A program made the position numbers and the translations under genes. From positions 310,001-374,000 of the forward strand of contig JAHEWK010000028.1 of NCBI GenBank assembly GCA_020740775.1: DNA of 64,000 nucleotides, written 5' to 3'. This document shows, piece by piece, positions 22,031-32,583 of this stretch. The notes under the pieces were generated by a model. The model ran no database searches, was not told the DNA's origin, and worked only from the letters and a program-made list of their open reading frames with translations. Origin of the DNA: Ilyonectria destructans (lineage: Eukaryota; Ascomycota; Sordariomycetes; Hypocreales; Nectriaceae). Each line of letters opens with the position of its first letter. Position 1 is the stretch's first letter.

Positions 22031-23883
22031 ATGGCTGATGATGACATCAAGCGTCTCAAAGGTCTTAATCTCGAAACGCTACCACCAGGTCAACTGGGGA
22101 AGCTTGCTTCGGCATGCCAACAAGTCGTTCGTTTTGCAGAGATAGTCGACGCATTAAGTGACGCCCTTACGGCCGACAAACCCGGTTTCAATGGATTCAA
22201 TGACGCTCAATTAGATCGGCTCTCAACCTTTATCAGCACCCTGCAGGAACCAAATCGAAAGAATAAGAATCTCGATACTCTAGAAGGTTTACGGTCAGAT
22301 CCCATAGCCTTCGTTATTTGTGGGGTATCCCTACGCATGCACAAGACGAAGAGGCTACACGGTGAGACCCTTGAGGGGATCATTCGTCATGCGAAAGATG
22401 TTTCGCCACGCCTACTCCCAATCTTCTCGAGCTATCCCAACATCACCGACGTGATACAAAAATCTACCGATGAGGAGTTCAAAGCAAGTATGGATGGTAT
22501 ATTATTCTGCTGTATGCTACAATGCTCACCATGCTAGGTTACATCAAACTAGTCGCACAGTATTTGACCGAAAAGAGCCAACATGCACGGATTGTTTGGT
22601 GGAACAGCCTCCAGTGCCATCATTTCGTTGTCACACATCGGCACAAATTCACTAAATTAACATCTCTTTCACTTGACCAAGTAGTGTCTATTTATATGCC
22701 ACTGGTTGTGGCGTTTGACTGTTTTATACGGCTTACCACATCATTCGACGAACGTTTGCTAACGGCATTGTGCGGAAGCCATGCCGAAACATACGAAGCT
22801 GGTACGTTTATTTCTACCTTCATAAATCGTCGCTGATTTGAAATACTAGGTGGGTTTCCCTTGTCCGCATCGAAGCATCTCATACCGGCGGCGCTTGGTG
22901 AAGACGTTTTTCATGCCATTCAAGCTAGCGGCACATGGCAGCAAGAGCTTGACCAGGAGATAACACAGTGTGTGAAAATGCTTGTGTATGCCCCACATGT
23001 AATTATCATCGACGTGATAGTTCAAGACACGGAGGGAAGTAGCTTTATAAATGGTAAATAGTTTGGTAGATTCCGTCGCATATATTAATTGTTGTTTTGG
23101 AGTACGCAGCACGGGACTCCGAGGGGCGGGGTAATCCACGTGAGCCCCACATTTCCGCACATTTGAACCTCGTGCTGCTTCCCGATGCCATGGCAAACTT
23201 GACATCCCACTCATCCAGTAAGGCGTACCATGACTGCCCGCGACCGAATCGCATGACGTTAAAGCCATGCTGCTGATACCACAATGATGGTAGGGGTCTT
23301 CCGACGCATTGCATGATAACTCCGCTCGCCTAGGATTAGTGGTTGACCTCACGTCGGGCCACTCAACACCTCCTTTAGGCATCAATCCACGAGATTCTCT
23401 GGTATACTCTTCGAGGTCAGAACTGGTTCAGAAGCAGATACTAAGCAATACAGATTCGAACGGACTCGAGCACGGCGACGATAAGATCGACGAACGGTAC
23501 AACCGAAGACGCGCCAGCGACAATAACGATGACAACGAAGAATACAGCGATAGAGGAATCCCCAGCGACAACAAAGGACCTCCTAGTATGCGAACCACAT
23601 ACCCCTACATGCTTTCTTTAACAATTTTGTTCAGGAGAAACGATGGCAGACTTTTACCACCGCAAATTTTGAGACTACCGATCAAAGGAGTTCTCACAGA
23701 TATAAGGCAGGAACCATCATTAGTTTCGACTGCAGCATCGGTTGTTCAGTGTCTTTTTCACAGGGAAGAGACGTGATTATGACAAAGGAGGGTCCTGGGC
23801 ACATGTCAGTGGTTCCAGCCGATGTCTCCATCGTTGCAAGAGACGGGTATACCAAGGCTGTTCCAGTCGATCCTGTTGAATGA
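22031..23883 (+). CDS. Unknown protein inside inverted repeat arrays, seven exons, 496 aa
   Basis: Exons are 22031-22496, 22538-22801, 22850-23053, 23110-23217, 23334-23401, 23454-23585 and 23635-23883. The introns (41, 48, 56, 116, 52 and 49 nt) all have GT...AG ends, several with CTGAT- or CTAAC-like branch sites, and the joined length (1,491 nt) is open throughout. The start lies in a good context (ACCATGG). The first approx. 340 residues look like a compact, mainly helical domain: LNLETLPPGQLGKLASACQQ, GFNDAQLDRLSTFI, YIKLVAQYLTEKSQ, VVSIYMPLVVAFDCF, CVKMLVYAPHVIIIDVIVQD. It is followed by a Thr/Ser/Pro-rich linker (about 370-415) and a small C-terminal segment. No known domain, signal peptide or clear membrane span was recognised. 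The later exon boundaries are less certain than the first three. The dense, consistent splicing argues for a real gene. Confidence 0.65.
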
Positions 23884-24189
23884 GTTATCTCGTCAACTCT
23901 TACTGAGGTTATGTCTGCATGCATTGGGCTGTTGGTTGGTAGACCCGGGAGCCTGAAGCGATTTAGCGAGGGTCGGCGTACGCCGTTTAGCAAACAAAGG
24001 AGGAGGGTAGCATATGGATGAGCGGTTTTATTGCTACGCTTTGTTACAACTTTAAAAACAAAGCAAATAATGTAACGTCTACGAGTAGTTGGGAAACCCG
24101 AATTCACCTTATGTTGCTCCTTGAACTAGTTTATCATTTTTTTTCTGCTCAAAACTTCCTGGCTTTTATGTCGGGCTTTTATGTCAGGT
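23884..24189. other. 3' flank of the enclosed gene
   Basis: About 300 bp between the stop and the right array. A possible frame continues to about 24010 but shows no motif; there is a T-rich stretch near 24130-24150. Confidence 0.4.
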
Positions 24190-24640
24190 ATAAATGTCGG
24201 AGCAAAAATGTCGCAACAGGAATGTCGGAGCAAGCATGTCGGAGCAAGCATGTCGCAACAAGCATGTCGGAGCAAGCATGTCGGAGCAAGCATATCGGAG
24301 CAAGCATGTCGGAGCAAGCATGTCGTAACAAGAATGTCGTGGCAAAAATGTCGCAGTAAGCATGTCGCAACAAGCATGTCGCAACAAGCATGTCGGAGCA
24401 AGCATGTCGGAGCAAGCATGTCGGAGCAAGCATGTCGGAGCAAGCATGTCGGAGCAAGCATGTCGGAGCAAGCATGTCGTAACAAGAATGTCGTGGCAAA
24501 AATGTCGCAGTAAGCATGTCGCAACAAGCATGTCGCAACAAGCATGTCGGAGCAAGCATGTCGGAGTAAGCATGTCGGAGCAAGCATGTCGGAGCAAGCA
24601 TGTCGTGGCAAAAATGTCAGCGCAAGATTGTTGGCGCAAA
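24190..24640. repeat. Right array of 14-bp repeat (about 31 units)
   Basis: Head-to-tail 14-bp units of the form RGCAAGCATGTCGN, inverted relative to the left array. A block of variant units (GTCGTAACAAGAATGTCG then GGCAAAAATGTCG then AGTAAGCATG) occurs twice, about 154 bp (11 units) apart, showing expansion by block duplication. Because 14 is not a multiple of three, all three frames on both strands stay open for over 100 codons; these are not genes. Confidence 0.92.
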
Positions 24641-24985
24641 GATTCCCAGAAGGTCTGCGCAGGCCTATGTCACTCGTATCGCACTTTCCGCCTCCGATGC
24701 TCGTTGATATCCAACTTCTAGCACATATTTCATTTGTCATAATCAAGTTTATTGAAAGAACTCAAAGTATGGGCGCATGAAGAACGAGCTTATTGGGTTT
24801 AGCCCTTACGGGTCATCGCGCCCTTTATACAAGAGTCCAACTAGCTACTAAATCACGGTTCAGCGTATTTTTGGCCTCCAAACACAACATCATGTCATTA
24901 AGATATCGCCATGAGTATGCATGATAGCGATCGCAAATAGGGATATCTTGGGGAAGAAAGAGTGAGGCGAAAGGACTGCGCCGTA
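24641..24985. other. Flank right of the repeat array
   Basis: No gene or repeat recognised. Confidence 0.4.
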
Positions 24986-25500
24986 CATGAGATATCCTAG
25001 GCAAAACGGTGATGCTAACAATAGTTCTATGGTAACCCTATTAATTAAATTGGAGGAGATGAATTGCTCTCACCACTGGTTACAAACTATGTGCATATGA
25101 ATTAGCCAGTCGGCGTTGTTAACCGATTGCATCAGTAAGCGTGACAAGCAACGGGGGACGAAGACTGGTTCTAGGTGAGGCTGTTAGCTGCATCGACAAC
25201 CCGTCCGTTTCTTACCCCATGCAGGCATTCTGGCCGGGGGGATGATCAACTGTTCCTACATTAGAGGAACGAGGGGCTAGCAAAAACTGGTGGTTTTCTT
25301 AATTGGTACTTTTCTGGTGTTGGCTGTACGAGCCGTATACTCCGAATCGAGAGGCGTATGCGGCCGCTTCTACGGCCAACTCGATGATTGTGGCACATGT
25401 GACTTACACTTTCTGAGAAAGGCTCCATCGGTACATCAAACTTGGAGTCAGGGATTCCCACCGCGCGTTGGCATCTGCACGATGCTGGGCGGAATGATAG
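24986..25500. repeat. Diverged duplication, copy 1
   Basis: Shares several blocks in the same order and direction with 26610-26935. One is GGGGCTAGC near 25271 (26733 in copy 2), followed by a GTGTTGGYTGTACGAGCC block, ATGCGRCCGCTTCT, and GTTGGCATCTGCACGATGCT near 25470. CTAACAATAGTTC occurs at the left end of each. Copies are about 1.45-1.6 kb apart. The minus strand of copy 1 is open for 130 codons (25261-25653) but copy 2 is interrupted, so coding status is unclear. Confidence 0.55.
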
Positions 25501-26609
25501 CTTAATGCACTTCAGCCAACCCCCCACCCCTTGGGCAACCGCCACCACCGCATTCACAGCTACGAAGCACCCTAAACGAATGAGCATATTCATGCCTGTG
25601 AGGTTGTGGGCCGCAATGCCAAGGTACCCTTGTAATTTGTGTCTCACGGACAAGGTAGACTATCACCACCTCCGAGAAGAATGAATCGGTTAATGTGACC
25701 TGGGAAGGTGGCTTATGGATGGTCAATGGACAATCATGCATGCTACTAGAGGATATCTATACGAGCCAGGGAACAGGCCGTTGTCTCAACGCGATTAAGT
25801 CTCTCCCAGCATGGCTAATGGTGGTCTCAGTGGTGGCAGCCTAGCACACTATCAACATGCATGATGATTGCAAACTCGGCCTTCCTTTGGCTGGGCTGAG
25901 TTGAGTGATGCCAACGATTATTCCGTGGAGCCATGCGCCGCATCCTACAGATGACATAGAGTCTGCACCGTAGATGGGATAACTCCTACTAGGGTGTATA
26001 GAGCCTACCCACTTGTTCTGCGTCGAAGCCTTAAACATCTCGGTCTTGCTAGGTGGCTGAGAGAAGTATACTATTGTATGAGGGCAGGCTTATTTATCTC
26101 ATTCAACATCCGACACTCATCCAAACCGCTGGTCTTAATCAGCCACTTGTAAATCTCCACATTAGTAAAGTCATCGGGGGCCTGGATAGTGGAGGGTGGC
26201 CGACTTCATGCCGACCCATTATGAACGGGCACACGTAACCATGTTCGCGTCGGTCGCGAGGGAGGTCTCCATCCAAGAGAGAACAGGCAAGCCTCACTCC
26301 ATCTAGCTGCATGACTGTCTGGTTACGGAAGGCCAAGAGTATGAAAAACTGTGGGGAAAGATCCAGTGCATGCTTCCGAGTTCCCGCCTCAGTCGGTCAG
26401 CCTCGCCAGAAGTGCCAACTCATGCAGGCGTTTTCTCTTCCTGGGCTCAATGGCGTTGCAGGGGGGCGGCATTGAGTTGGCACACCATGCAATAGTAAGC
26501 ACGCACTTGTTTACTGTTTCTCCCCATAGGAGAGAGACCTCAGTTCCGCTAGCAAGTATAAAAATCTGAGTCTTCGTCTTCGCTGCAGCTAAACCCAGTC
26601 AGCGTGTAG
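25501..26609. other. Spacer between duplication copies
   Basis: No gene could be supported; open frames are below 80 aa. Confidence 0.4.
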
Positions 26610-26935
26610 CCCACCCTAGGCAAAGTCAATGTCAAAGCCATAGCACTAACAATAGTTCATGGCAATCCATCATGCGCTATGTCCATAGAAGCTTCGTCGA
26701 GGGAAGATCGACCACTCCTGCATTAAATAAACAAGGGGCTAGCGAAACGGTGGGTTTGCTCGAGTAGTACTTTCCAGGTGTTGGTTGTACGAGCCTTATG
26801 CTCCAAATGGATAGTGTATGCGACCGCTTCTCTGGCCAGCTCGATGATTACGGCACATGGGGTTTAACCACCGGTTCATCAAACTTGAGCTAGCTATTCT
26901 CACCGATGCGTTGGCATCTGCACGATGCTCGGATT
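26610..26935. repeat. Diverged duplication, copy 2
   Basis: Direct-orientation counterpart of 24986-25500 with many substitutions and small indels. No intact open frame was found. Confidence 0.55.
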
Positions 26936-27674
26936 AACCGAACCTGCAGACACACACTGAACCAGCCTTGCGCTCACTCTTAGCGTACATCTTGTTTGAC
27001 ACAATGCAGGTGAGCGCCGGTGAGCTGCAATTGTCAACGGCGTGGTGCATGGAAGTGGAGGCGATTGGCTTGTAGGTGCGGTCAAGCTGTATGCAACCAG
27101 GTTTAGACCTTGGTTTCAATGGAGAGCAACCACTGGAGCAGCCCCCGAGGTGACCACAGCGTCCTAGTGGTCAATGGCTTGCGTGTTGGCGGAATGCCGG
27201 TTTGATGTACGTGTGGCCCCAAAATACAACGGGATGGCATTGACAACATCACGTACAGTGCAATCCCCGCGAGGGCGTTCTGTTGCTCGTACAGCCAGCC
27301 ACCATGTATAAGATTGCCCCTTTCCCTCAGTTTATTCCACCACTACAAGCATGCCGGGTCTTGTCATCTGCAACTGCCAGTGAGACTGCACGAACAACTT
27401 CCCCAATACCTCGGAGTCTTGCCAGCCTTACTCGCTGCCAGGATAGTGCTGTCCATGTTATCTCGGCCCTAGGGCACCTATATTCATCACTGTTTGCGCA
27501 TTTGTCTTTACTTTCGGCGGCTGTCGGAGAATCTTGTAAGAGCACTCGCACATCCCAGACACCAAAGAGGTTGATCAGGTTTTGCTAACACTGCTTCTCC
27601 AGTCACCATTGATAGTCGACCTCTGTATCAAACACACGACCGTCTATTCGTACACGACCCAGTATTCCCTCAAT
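26936..27674. other. Unassigned stretch
   Basis: About 740 bp with short overlapping open frames (up to 101 aa at 27283-27588) and no recognisable motif. Confidence 0.35.
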
Positions 27675-27836
27675 ATGCCAGACAATAGCCAGTCAGTCCA
27701 GGGCAAGGCCAATGAGGACCAAGGGAAATCTTCTCCTTCGGGCCAGAGTTCTTCAAGCCAGGCGAGCTCTCAGCAGAAAGGTACTTGCACTTCCGAGCCT
27801 GCTGTCCAAACACTGACAGTCCCCAGGGTCCAATGA
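27675..27836 (+). CDS. Possible small Ser/Gln-rich protein (53 aa)
   Basis: A short frame begins MPDNSQSVQGKANEDQGKS and is followed by a Ser/Gln-rich run (GQSSSSQASSQQKG). The composition resembles many small fungal unknowns, and the upstream region is CT-rich as in fungal leaders. There is no domain and no supporting splice evidence. It ends 44 bp before the convergent gene on the other strand. It could equally be chance. Confidence 0.25.
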   Translation: MPDNSQSVQGKANEDQGKSSPSGQSSSSQASSQQKGTCTSEPAVQTLTVPRVQ

Positions 27837-27879
27837 TAAAAGCAATATATTATTGACTGGCGGCTCTTGTGTAGTCGAG

Positions 27880-29744
27880 TTAAAAAAAAAGTGATCGTGT
27901 GTCTACAGGGACTACCAATGCGTCATAGTCAACCGAAGTTATCGGTTCAATACCGAATCCTGAATCGAACAAATATCCGAGTTTCGGCCCCCATGGGATG
28001 GGCGTCTTTTCTATCGATTTTCCAACAAGGAACATCATCTCTTCGCACTTTTTTATCTCTTTCGATGAAGTCGGTATGGCGATTTCAATAAAGCCATCTG
28101 GAGTCAGTATTGGGCCATAGGAATGGTGGAGGGCGTTGTAGTGGCATCGCGCTGTCTCTCCATCCTTGAGCAAGTTCATTTGTAACTTTTCGGTCAGTAT
28201 GTTTTAATACAAAGCAGCATCAATACTTACTAGATCTTGCAATGCCTGATCACGCACAGCGTCATGTAGCTTACCCCATTTGGCCTGAATGCACTGATAT
28301 TCTCGCCCCAGATGATGCCCAGTCTTCGGCCGATTGCATTCTTCTTGGAGTCTTCCTGCTTCTGATGCCTTTTCCTGTAGCTCCTTTGAAATAGGGAACG
28401 ACATGTAGTGTTTATCATGTAAAGGAGAAGTAAGAGGGAAGCAGTCGGAGTTGACGAGTTGACTCAGTAACTCATCCCAGCCCTGTAGCTCTTTTGAAGT
28501 GGTGGAGGTTATATAGTGTTCATCATGCAAAGGGGAATGGACAGAGGAGCACTCAAGTTCGGAGGGTTGACTTGGTGACTTATCCCTTTGCCGTAGCTCT
28601 TGTGAAGTGACGGACTGCCCGGAATGTTCAGGAACAGAGGAGCGCTCGGGTGCGATTGGCTGACTCGGTGACGTGTTCGTCGGCAGTAATGACTTGATTA
28701 CCCCAAACTTGACGAACGGGGAATCAACTGAAATGCCAGCAAAGTCTGGTAACTGGAGCACTTTGCACACCTCATCCCTATGCCCGAAAATCAATATCAA
28801 TACCCAATTTTTATTTAGCTCCACGCCGTATCAATTACTTACTTATCTTTAGATGGCTTGATGAGTCGGAGCATCTTAGGTAGCCAAACAACGTTGATTT
28901 TGTCTAGGTCAGCTGTGTCAATTTGTGCGTCGGTAAGGGCTAAACCAAAACCGCTGGCTACATGATCGGCTACAGATTGTCGAATATCACAACTACGCGT
29001 CCTGACGTCCGACAACCTGTAATCGCTGACTGCCTCTATTAGCTCAATCTCAGAAATTTGTCTAGTAAACTCACTAGCATATAGGGTATAGATGAGTAGA
29101 CCCGTCGGGCTTGTTCGTGTCGCAACCCTATTCATCACAAGGACAAAATGTTTGGCCTCTTCCCTTCTTAGATATTTTGAATCATCTCGTTTGCCTTTCG
29201 GCTCAAATAGACAGACACACCCATATAGCAAGTACAAAATCCACGGCAGTTTCGGTTGGGTATCGCCCAGTTCCAAAATCCCCTTATGGCCGTTGAACTT
29301 GTATGTTTGGTCCTTTGTCGCGACGTGAATTTGGGCAGAGACGACTTCTATGCTCTCCTCGTCAAAACCATACCTCCACCGGGACTGTTGTTTTTTAAGT
29401 TTTTGGAGCGCAGATACAGTTTTTTTGTTCATTTTCTCCGGCAAGTCTTTGGTCGTGGAAGCTTGATTGTCTATTGCCTCTGCTGCAACGTCCGTGGAAT
29501 GCGAGGCAATGGTTTCAGGGTTGTCGATGTGCTGGTGCGACCCAGAATCCAAACCAGATCCGTTTCTGAGCCGCTGCCTCTTTTTTGGAGGCATCAGGAG
29601 GGACTGCTGGAAGAATGTATGAGATGAGTTCTCTGTAGTGGTCCTGGTAATGACGGAATCTAATTCAGAGCCTGAGGTCGAAGCAGGGCCGAAATCGCCA
29701 GGGTTTGCTGTTTGGTCGATTGTAGAGGAATGCCGAAGGCACAT
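27880..29744 (-). CDS. Orphan protein with internal Ser-rich repeats, three exons, 584 aa
   Basis: Exons are 29744-28843, 28777-28231 and 28185-27880. The introns are 65 and 45 nt; both donors are GTAAGT and the acceptors are TAG and AAG. The joined length (1,755 nt) is open. The N-terminal approx. 130 residues are polar and carry a basic patch (PPKKRQRLR) that could be a nuclear signal. Residues about 135-330 look like a folded domain with SRWRYGFDEESIEVVSAQIH, LPWILYLLYGCVCLFEPKGK and IYTLYASEFTRQISEIELIEAVSDYR. Residues about 350-450 hold degenerate approx. 35-residue repeats containing SPLHDEHY / SPLHDKHY and TSKELQ. The C-terminal exon encodes a second folded-looking segment (ARCHYNALHHSYGPILTPDGFIEIAIP). 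No family was recognised. Upstream Met choices are possible; the one given is the first in frame. Confidence 0.65.
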
Positions 29745-30458
29745 TCATGTGTGGAGCCGAGATTGCCAATGGAGGTGAGGCAAAATAAAGCCACATACCT
29801 CTACGCTAGACCACACGGTACCTGGTACCTCGTTCTTTGCTGAAACGCTGAAGGAGTGCGTGTTGATAGCGCTGATGGCAGCCAAAACGTGCAGTATGAA
29901 GCGAGATAGCCAGAGGAGGAGTGAGGACTAGCCAGTGAGGCTAGAACCAATGAGAGTGTGGAAAATCCCGGAACCGAGGGGACATGCGAGGGCGGAGAGC
30001 GCGGATGAAGTTTGGAACAAGTTCGTGTGATGTCGTCACAGGAAGAGACCGGCGAGATTCGCGACGCGGGGATGCCAACATTACGCGTCGCATGTAGTTT
30101 TCTCTGACCCACTACTTTCCTCCTCCCCGTCGCACACCACAAGTGGGGCTCCTGACCCCAGCTAGTGGTGCCACTACTCGCCCGCTATATCCATGTGCCG
30201 CAAAGGGTAGCTTGGGTATCGGTAGATTGCCTTGCTGATGATCCTCAGTCGAACTGTTAAATACAGGCAAGGGAAATCCACAAAATGCAATTTTCTGCAG
30301 ATCCCATCAACTGCCTATCTGCGTCCAATTATCATCTCTTTTTTCCTGCAGCCTTACGGTGCTCTGTGTGCCACAACTTGCACGTTGCATCTGTGCAACA
30401 TCGATTCCACGTCACTCTGGATTACAGCCGTCATTTTGACTTCACTCCAGCCGCCGAG
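29745..30458. other. Intergenic, divergent promoter region
   Basis: About 710 bp between divergently transcribed genes (27.9-29.7 kb minus and 30.46-31.46 kb plus). Short frames only; a 113-aa minus frame at 29801-30142 shows no motif. Promoters of both genes presumably lie here. Confidence 0.4.
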
Positions 30459-31455
30459 ATGGCCCCTATTGAACTGGTCCTGTCGACCTGTATCTTTGGA
30501 ACAGACTTGCTCTTAAACCTCTCTCAGCGATTTATTATCAACCGGGCCGCGGACTCACGCAAGCTGTTCCGCATCTGGCTTTTGCGTCTCCTCCTTGCCA
30601 CTGCGACCCAAGTCGTATCTTGTGGGATGTCATGGCATGAGTATTGCATACACGGCAAAGACACGTCTCAAGAAGGCAGATCGGCGACACTTGTGATCGA
30701 TGGTACCCTATGGTGGAATACCGTAACTGAGGTGAGATCAAGGCCCATCATTCTAGAGCCCCTGCCTGACAAAGCGAACCTAGGGACTATTCTGTCTTTG
30801 CTCCGTCTTTCCTGTTTTCTCAAAGTATCCATGGACAGTGGTCTCAATTTGCCTCCCGAGCTTCGTCTTGCTCGCCACTAACTGGATACTCTCCCTCATC
30901 CACCCAGGCTCACGGTACTCGAGGTTCCTGGTCGCTTTCGGACACGTCACTCTCAAGCTCTCGCTGATAGCCCCTTGGTCTATGTTTACATATAAAGTCG
31001 CCTCAGCAGAGAAAATGAAGCTAGTGTTCATAGGGCTGGGCCTTTCGGTAGCCCTTGCGCTGTCTATTCTCCTTGGATTTCTTGCGCTTCGCTGGCCGTC
31101 CATCTCCTATCCGGGATTTAATCAGGTGTTTGTAAGTGCAGTCTTGAAGATACGAATGAACAATCACCTAATACCACAGTTCCTTTACCTTTCTTCTTTC
31201 ACCACCAACATTATTTGTATTCTCTCTCAAGTCGGGGTTAGGAACGAGCAACCATGCGATGACGAAACGCCATTGTACTCAAACGCACGCACACCCTTGC
31301 AAGCACGTACATCCACACACGTACTCATACTCACACCCGGACTCACCGCAAGTCCACCTTGGTGGGAATGCAACCAAACGGAGGCGAACAAGGAAGTTCA
31401 GGTCAGCGACTCTTCCGATTGCGCTCTGGACACATCGAAGCGAAGAGCCAAATGA
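30459..31455 (+). CDS. Integral membrane protein, about six spans, three exons, 284 aa
   Basis: Exons are 30459-30731, 30826-31131 and 31180-31455, with introns of 94 nt (GTGAGA...AAG) and 48 nt (GTAAGT...CAG). Frame and hydrophobic pattern continue across both. The 48-nt intron is a multiple of three and could be retained without a stop. Likely membrane segments in order are PIELVLSTCIFGTDLLL, FRIWLLRLLLATATQVVS, WTVVSICLPSFVLLATNWIL, FLVAFGHVTLKLSLIAPW, LVFIGLGLSVALALSILLGF and FLYLSSFTTNIICILS. A hydrophilic tail of about 70 residues follows. No family was recognised: it has neither transporter signatures nor the Asp-rich motifs of terpene cyclases. The start (MAPIELVL) is just before the first span; an in-frame ATG at 30285 would add 58 residues. 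The downstream (CA)n-like DNA near 31290-31350 lies inside the tail. Confidence 0.65.
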
Positions 31456-32583
31456 AAGCCCTCGAGACAAATCCTCAGCTGCATCAGACGAGCGCTGTAC
31501 CGCGTATATCTCCTATCAATATTCTCAATAAAGCCTCCCATGTTCCTGGTTATCCTCGCGATTACTTAACCTTGCACAGTAACTCTATCGTCTCACTTTA
31601 TATTGGATCGTGGTGTTTGGACCTTATGATTAGCAAAAGACGTTGCAGAACTACTGGGAGAATGACATAGGAGAGATCACATAGTCGCCTCAGGATATTC
31701 TGGCCGGTTAAACTTTGGGACATTCGGCCCGTACATTCAGGTTCATTCTGTTGTGTGTATTTTAATCTTCGACTTTCGTTTGATTCTCTTCCAAGGCAGT
31801 TTGCCGGATGGTCTCGCAAGATTGACCCAAGCTCGATGTGTCGGATTGTCAGCTCTAGGGTAGGTCATGGCTTCTGTTGAACTTCGCCCGCGGACAAGTC
31901 CCGTGACCGTCAAGCTGTACGACATTGGAAAGGCGACGCGCATAGCGATGACATCTACAGTAGCAAACATCAGAGGAAGGGAATGGCGGTGAAGGAAGGA
32001 AATAGCTGTATAAGTAGGGCCTTGAGCCAGCAAGTTGCTTAGCTAGATCCTCATCCTGTTCTGCCACCGATTATTGAGACCCCTTTGACTGTTACCTTGT
32101 CTGTGAGCCCGACCCGCTTTCGACTGTGCAGTCGAAAGCTTCTCAACACCGCGACTGAAAGGGGACTACCGAGCAATTTTTCTAGCTATAGTGCCGTTGT
32201 ACATCTCCTTCTGCTAGATTCAAAGTATTTATAAAACTTCACTAAGTGTAGCATGAGTGTGCGGGGCTTTACTTGGCTAGAGCTAGAGCCATGACACGTA
32301 ATTATATCACTCAGATCATAGTCGAGATATATGTTTCTCTCGCTTCTCCAAATTCCAACGCTTTATTCGACCTCAATTAGATTCTTTCGAGATACTTCGC
32401 TCCCTTTGGTATCTCGTCAAGATCACGAGAAGGATGTTTTATGGGTTTGACTCAATTTCCACAAAGGTCAAGTGCAGATGAGGATGTTACGTAAAGCCGC
32501 AGTCGAAGAGGTCGTGAACAAACGAGAGTTGGGATTGGTGAGATATCTGTTAAATAGGGCCGGACTAAGAGTATTCCATTCCA
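31456..32583. other. Intergenic stretch
   Basis: About 1.1 kb between convergent genes. No domain, RNA gene or repeat was recognised; open frames are below 105 aa. Confidence 0.45.

Larger units (their letters stand above)
21846..24640. mobile_element. Candidate element: gene bracketed by inverted 14-bp minisatellite arrays
   Basis: A 2.8-kb unit made of a left array (about 11 units), one complete multi-exon gene (22031-23883) and an inverted right array (about 31 units). Inverted terminal arrays resemble the ends of foldback-type elements, but no transposase was recognised and I could not define a target duplication. It could also be a resident gene with expanded flanking minisatellites. 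Confidence 0.4.

Noticed and set aside
21858..22145. 95-codon frame starting inside the left 14-bp array
   Set aside because: It reads the array in one frame and then the true gene's first exon in the wrong frame.
24126..24746. Open frames of 110-206 codons on both strands over the right 14-bp array
   Set aside because: All six frames stay open because of the repeat; the predicted peptides are pure repeats of each other and carry no independent signal.
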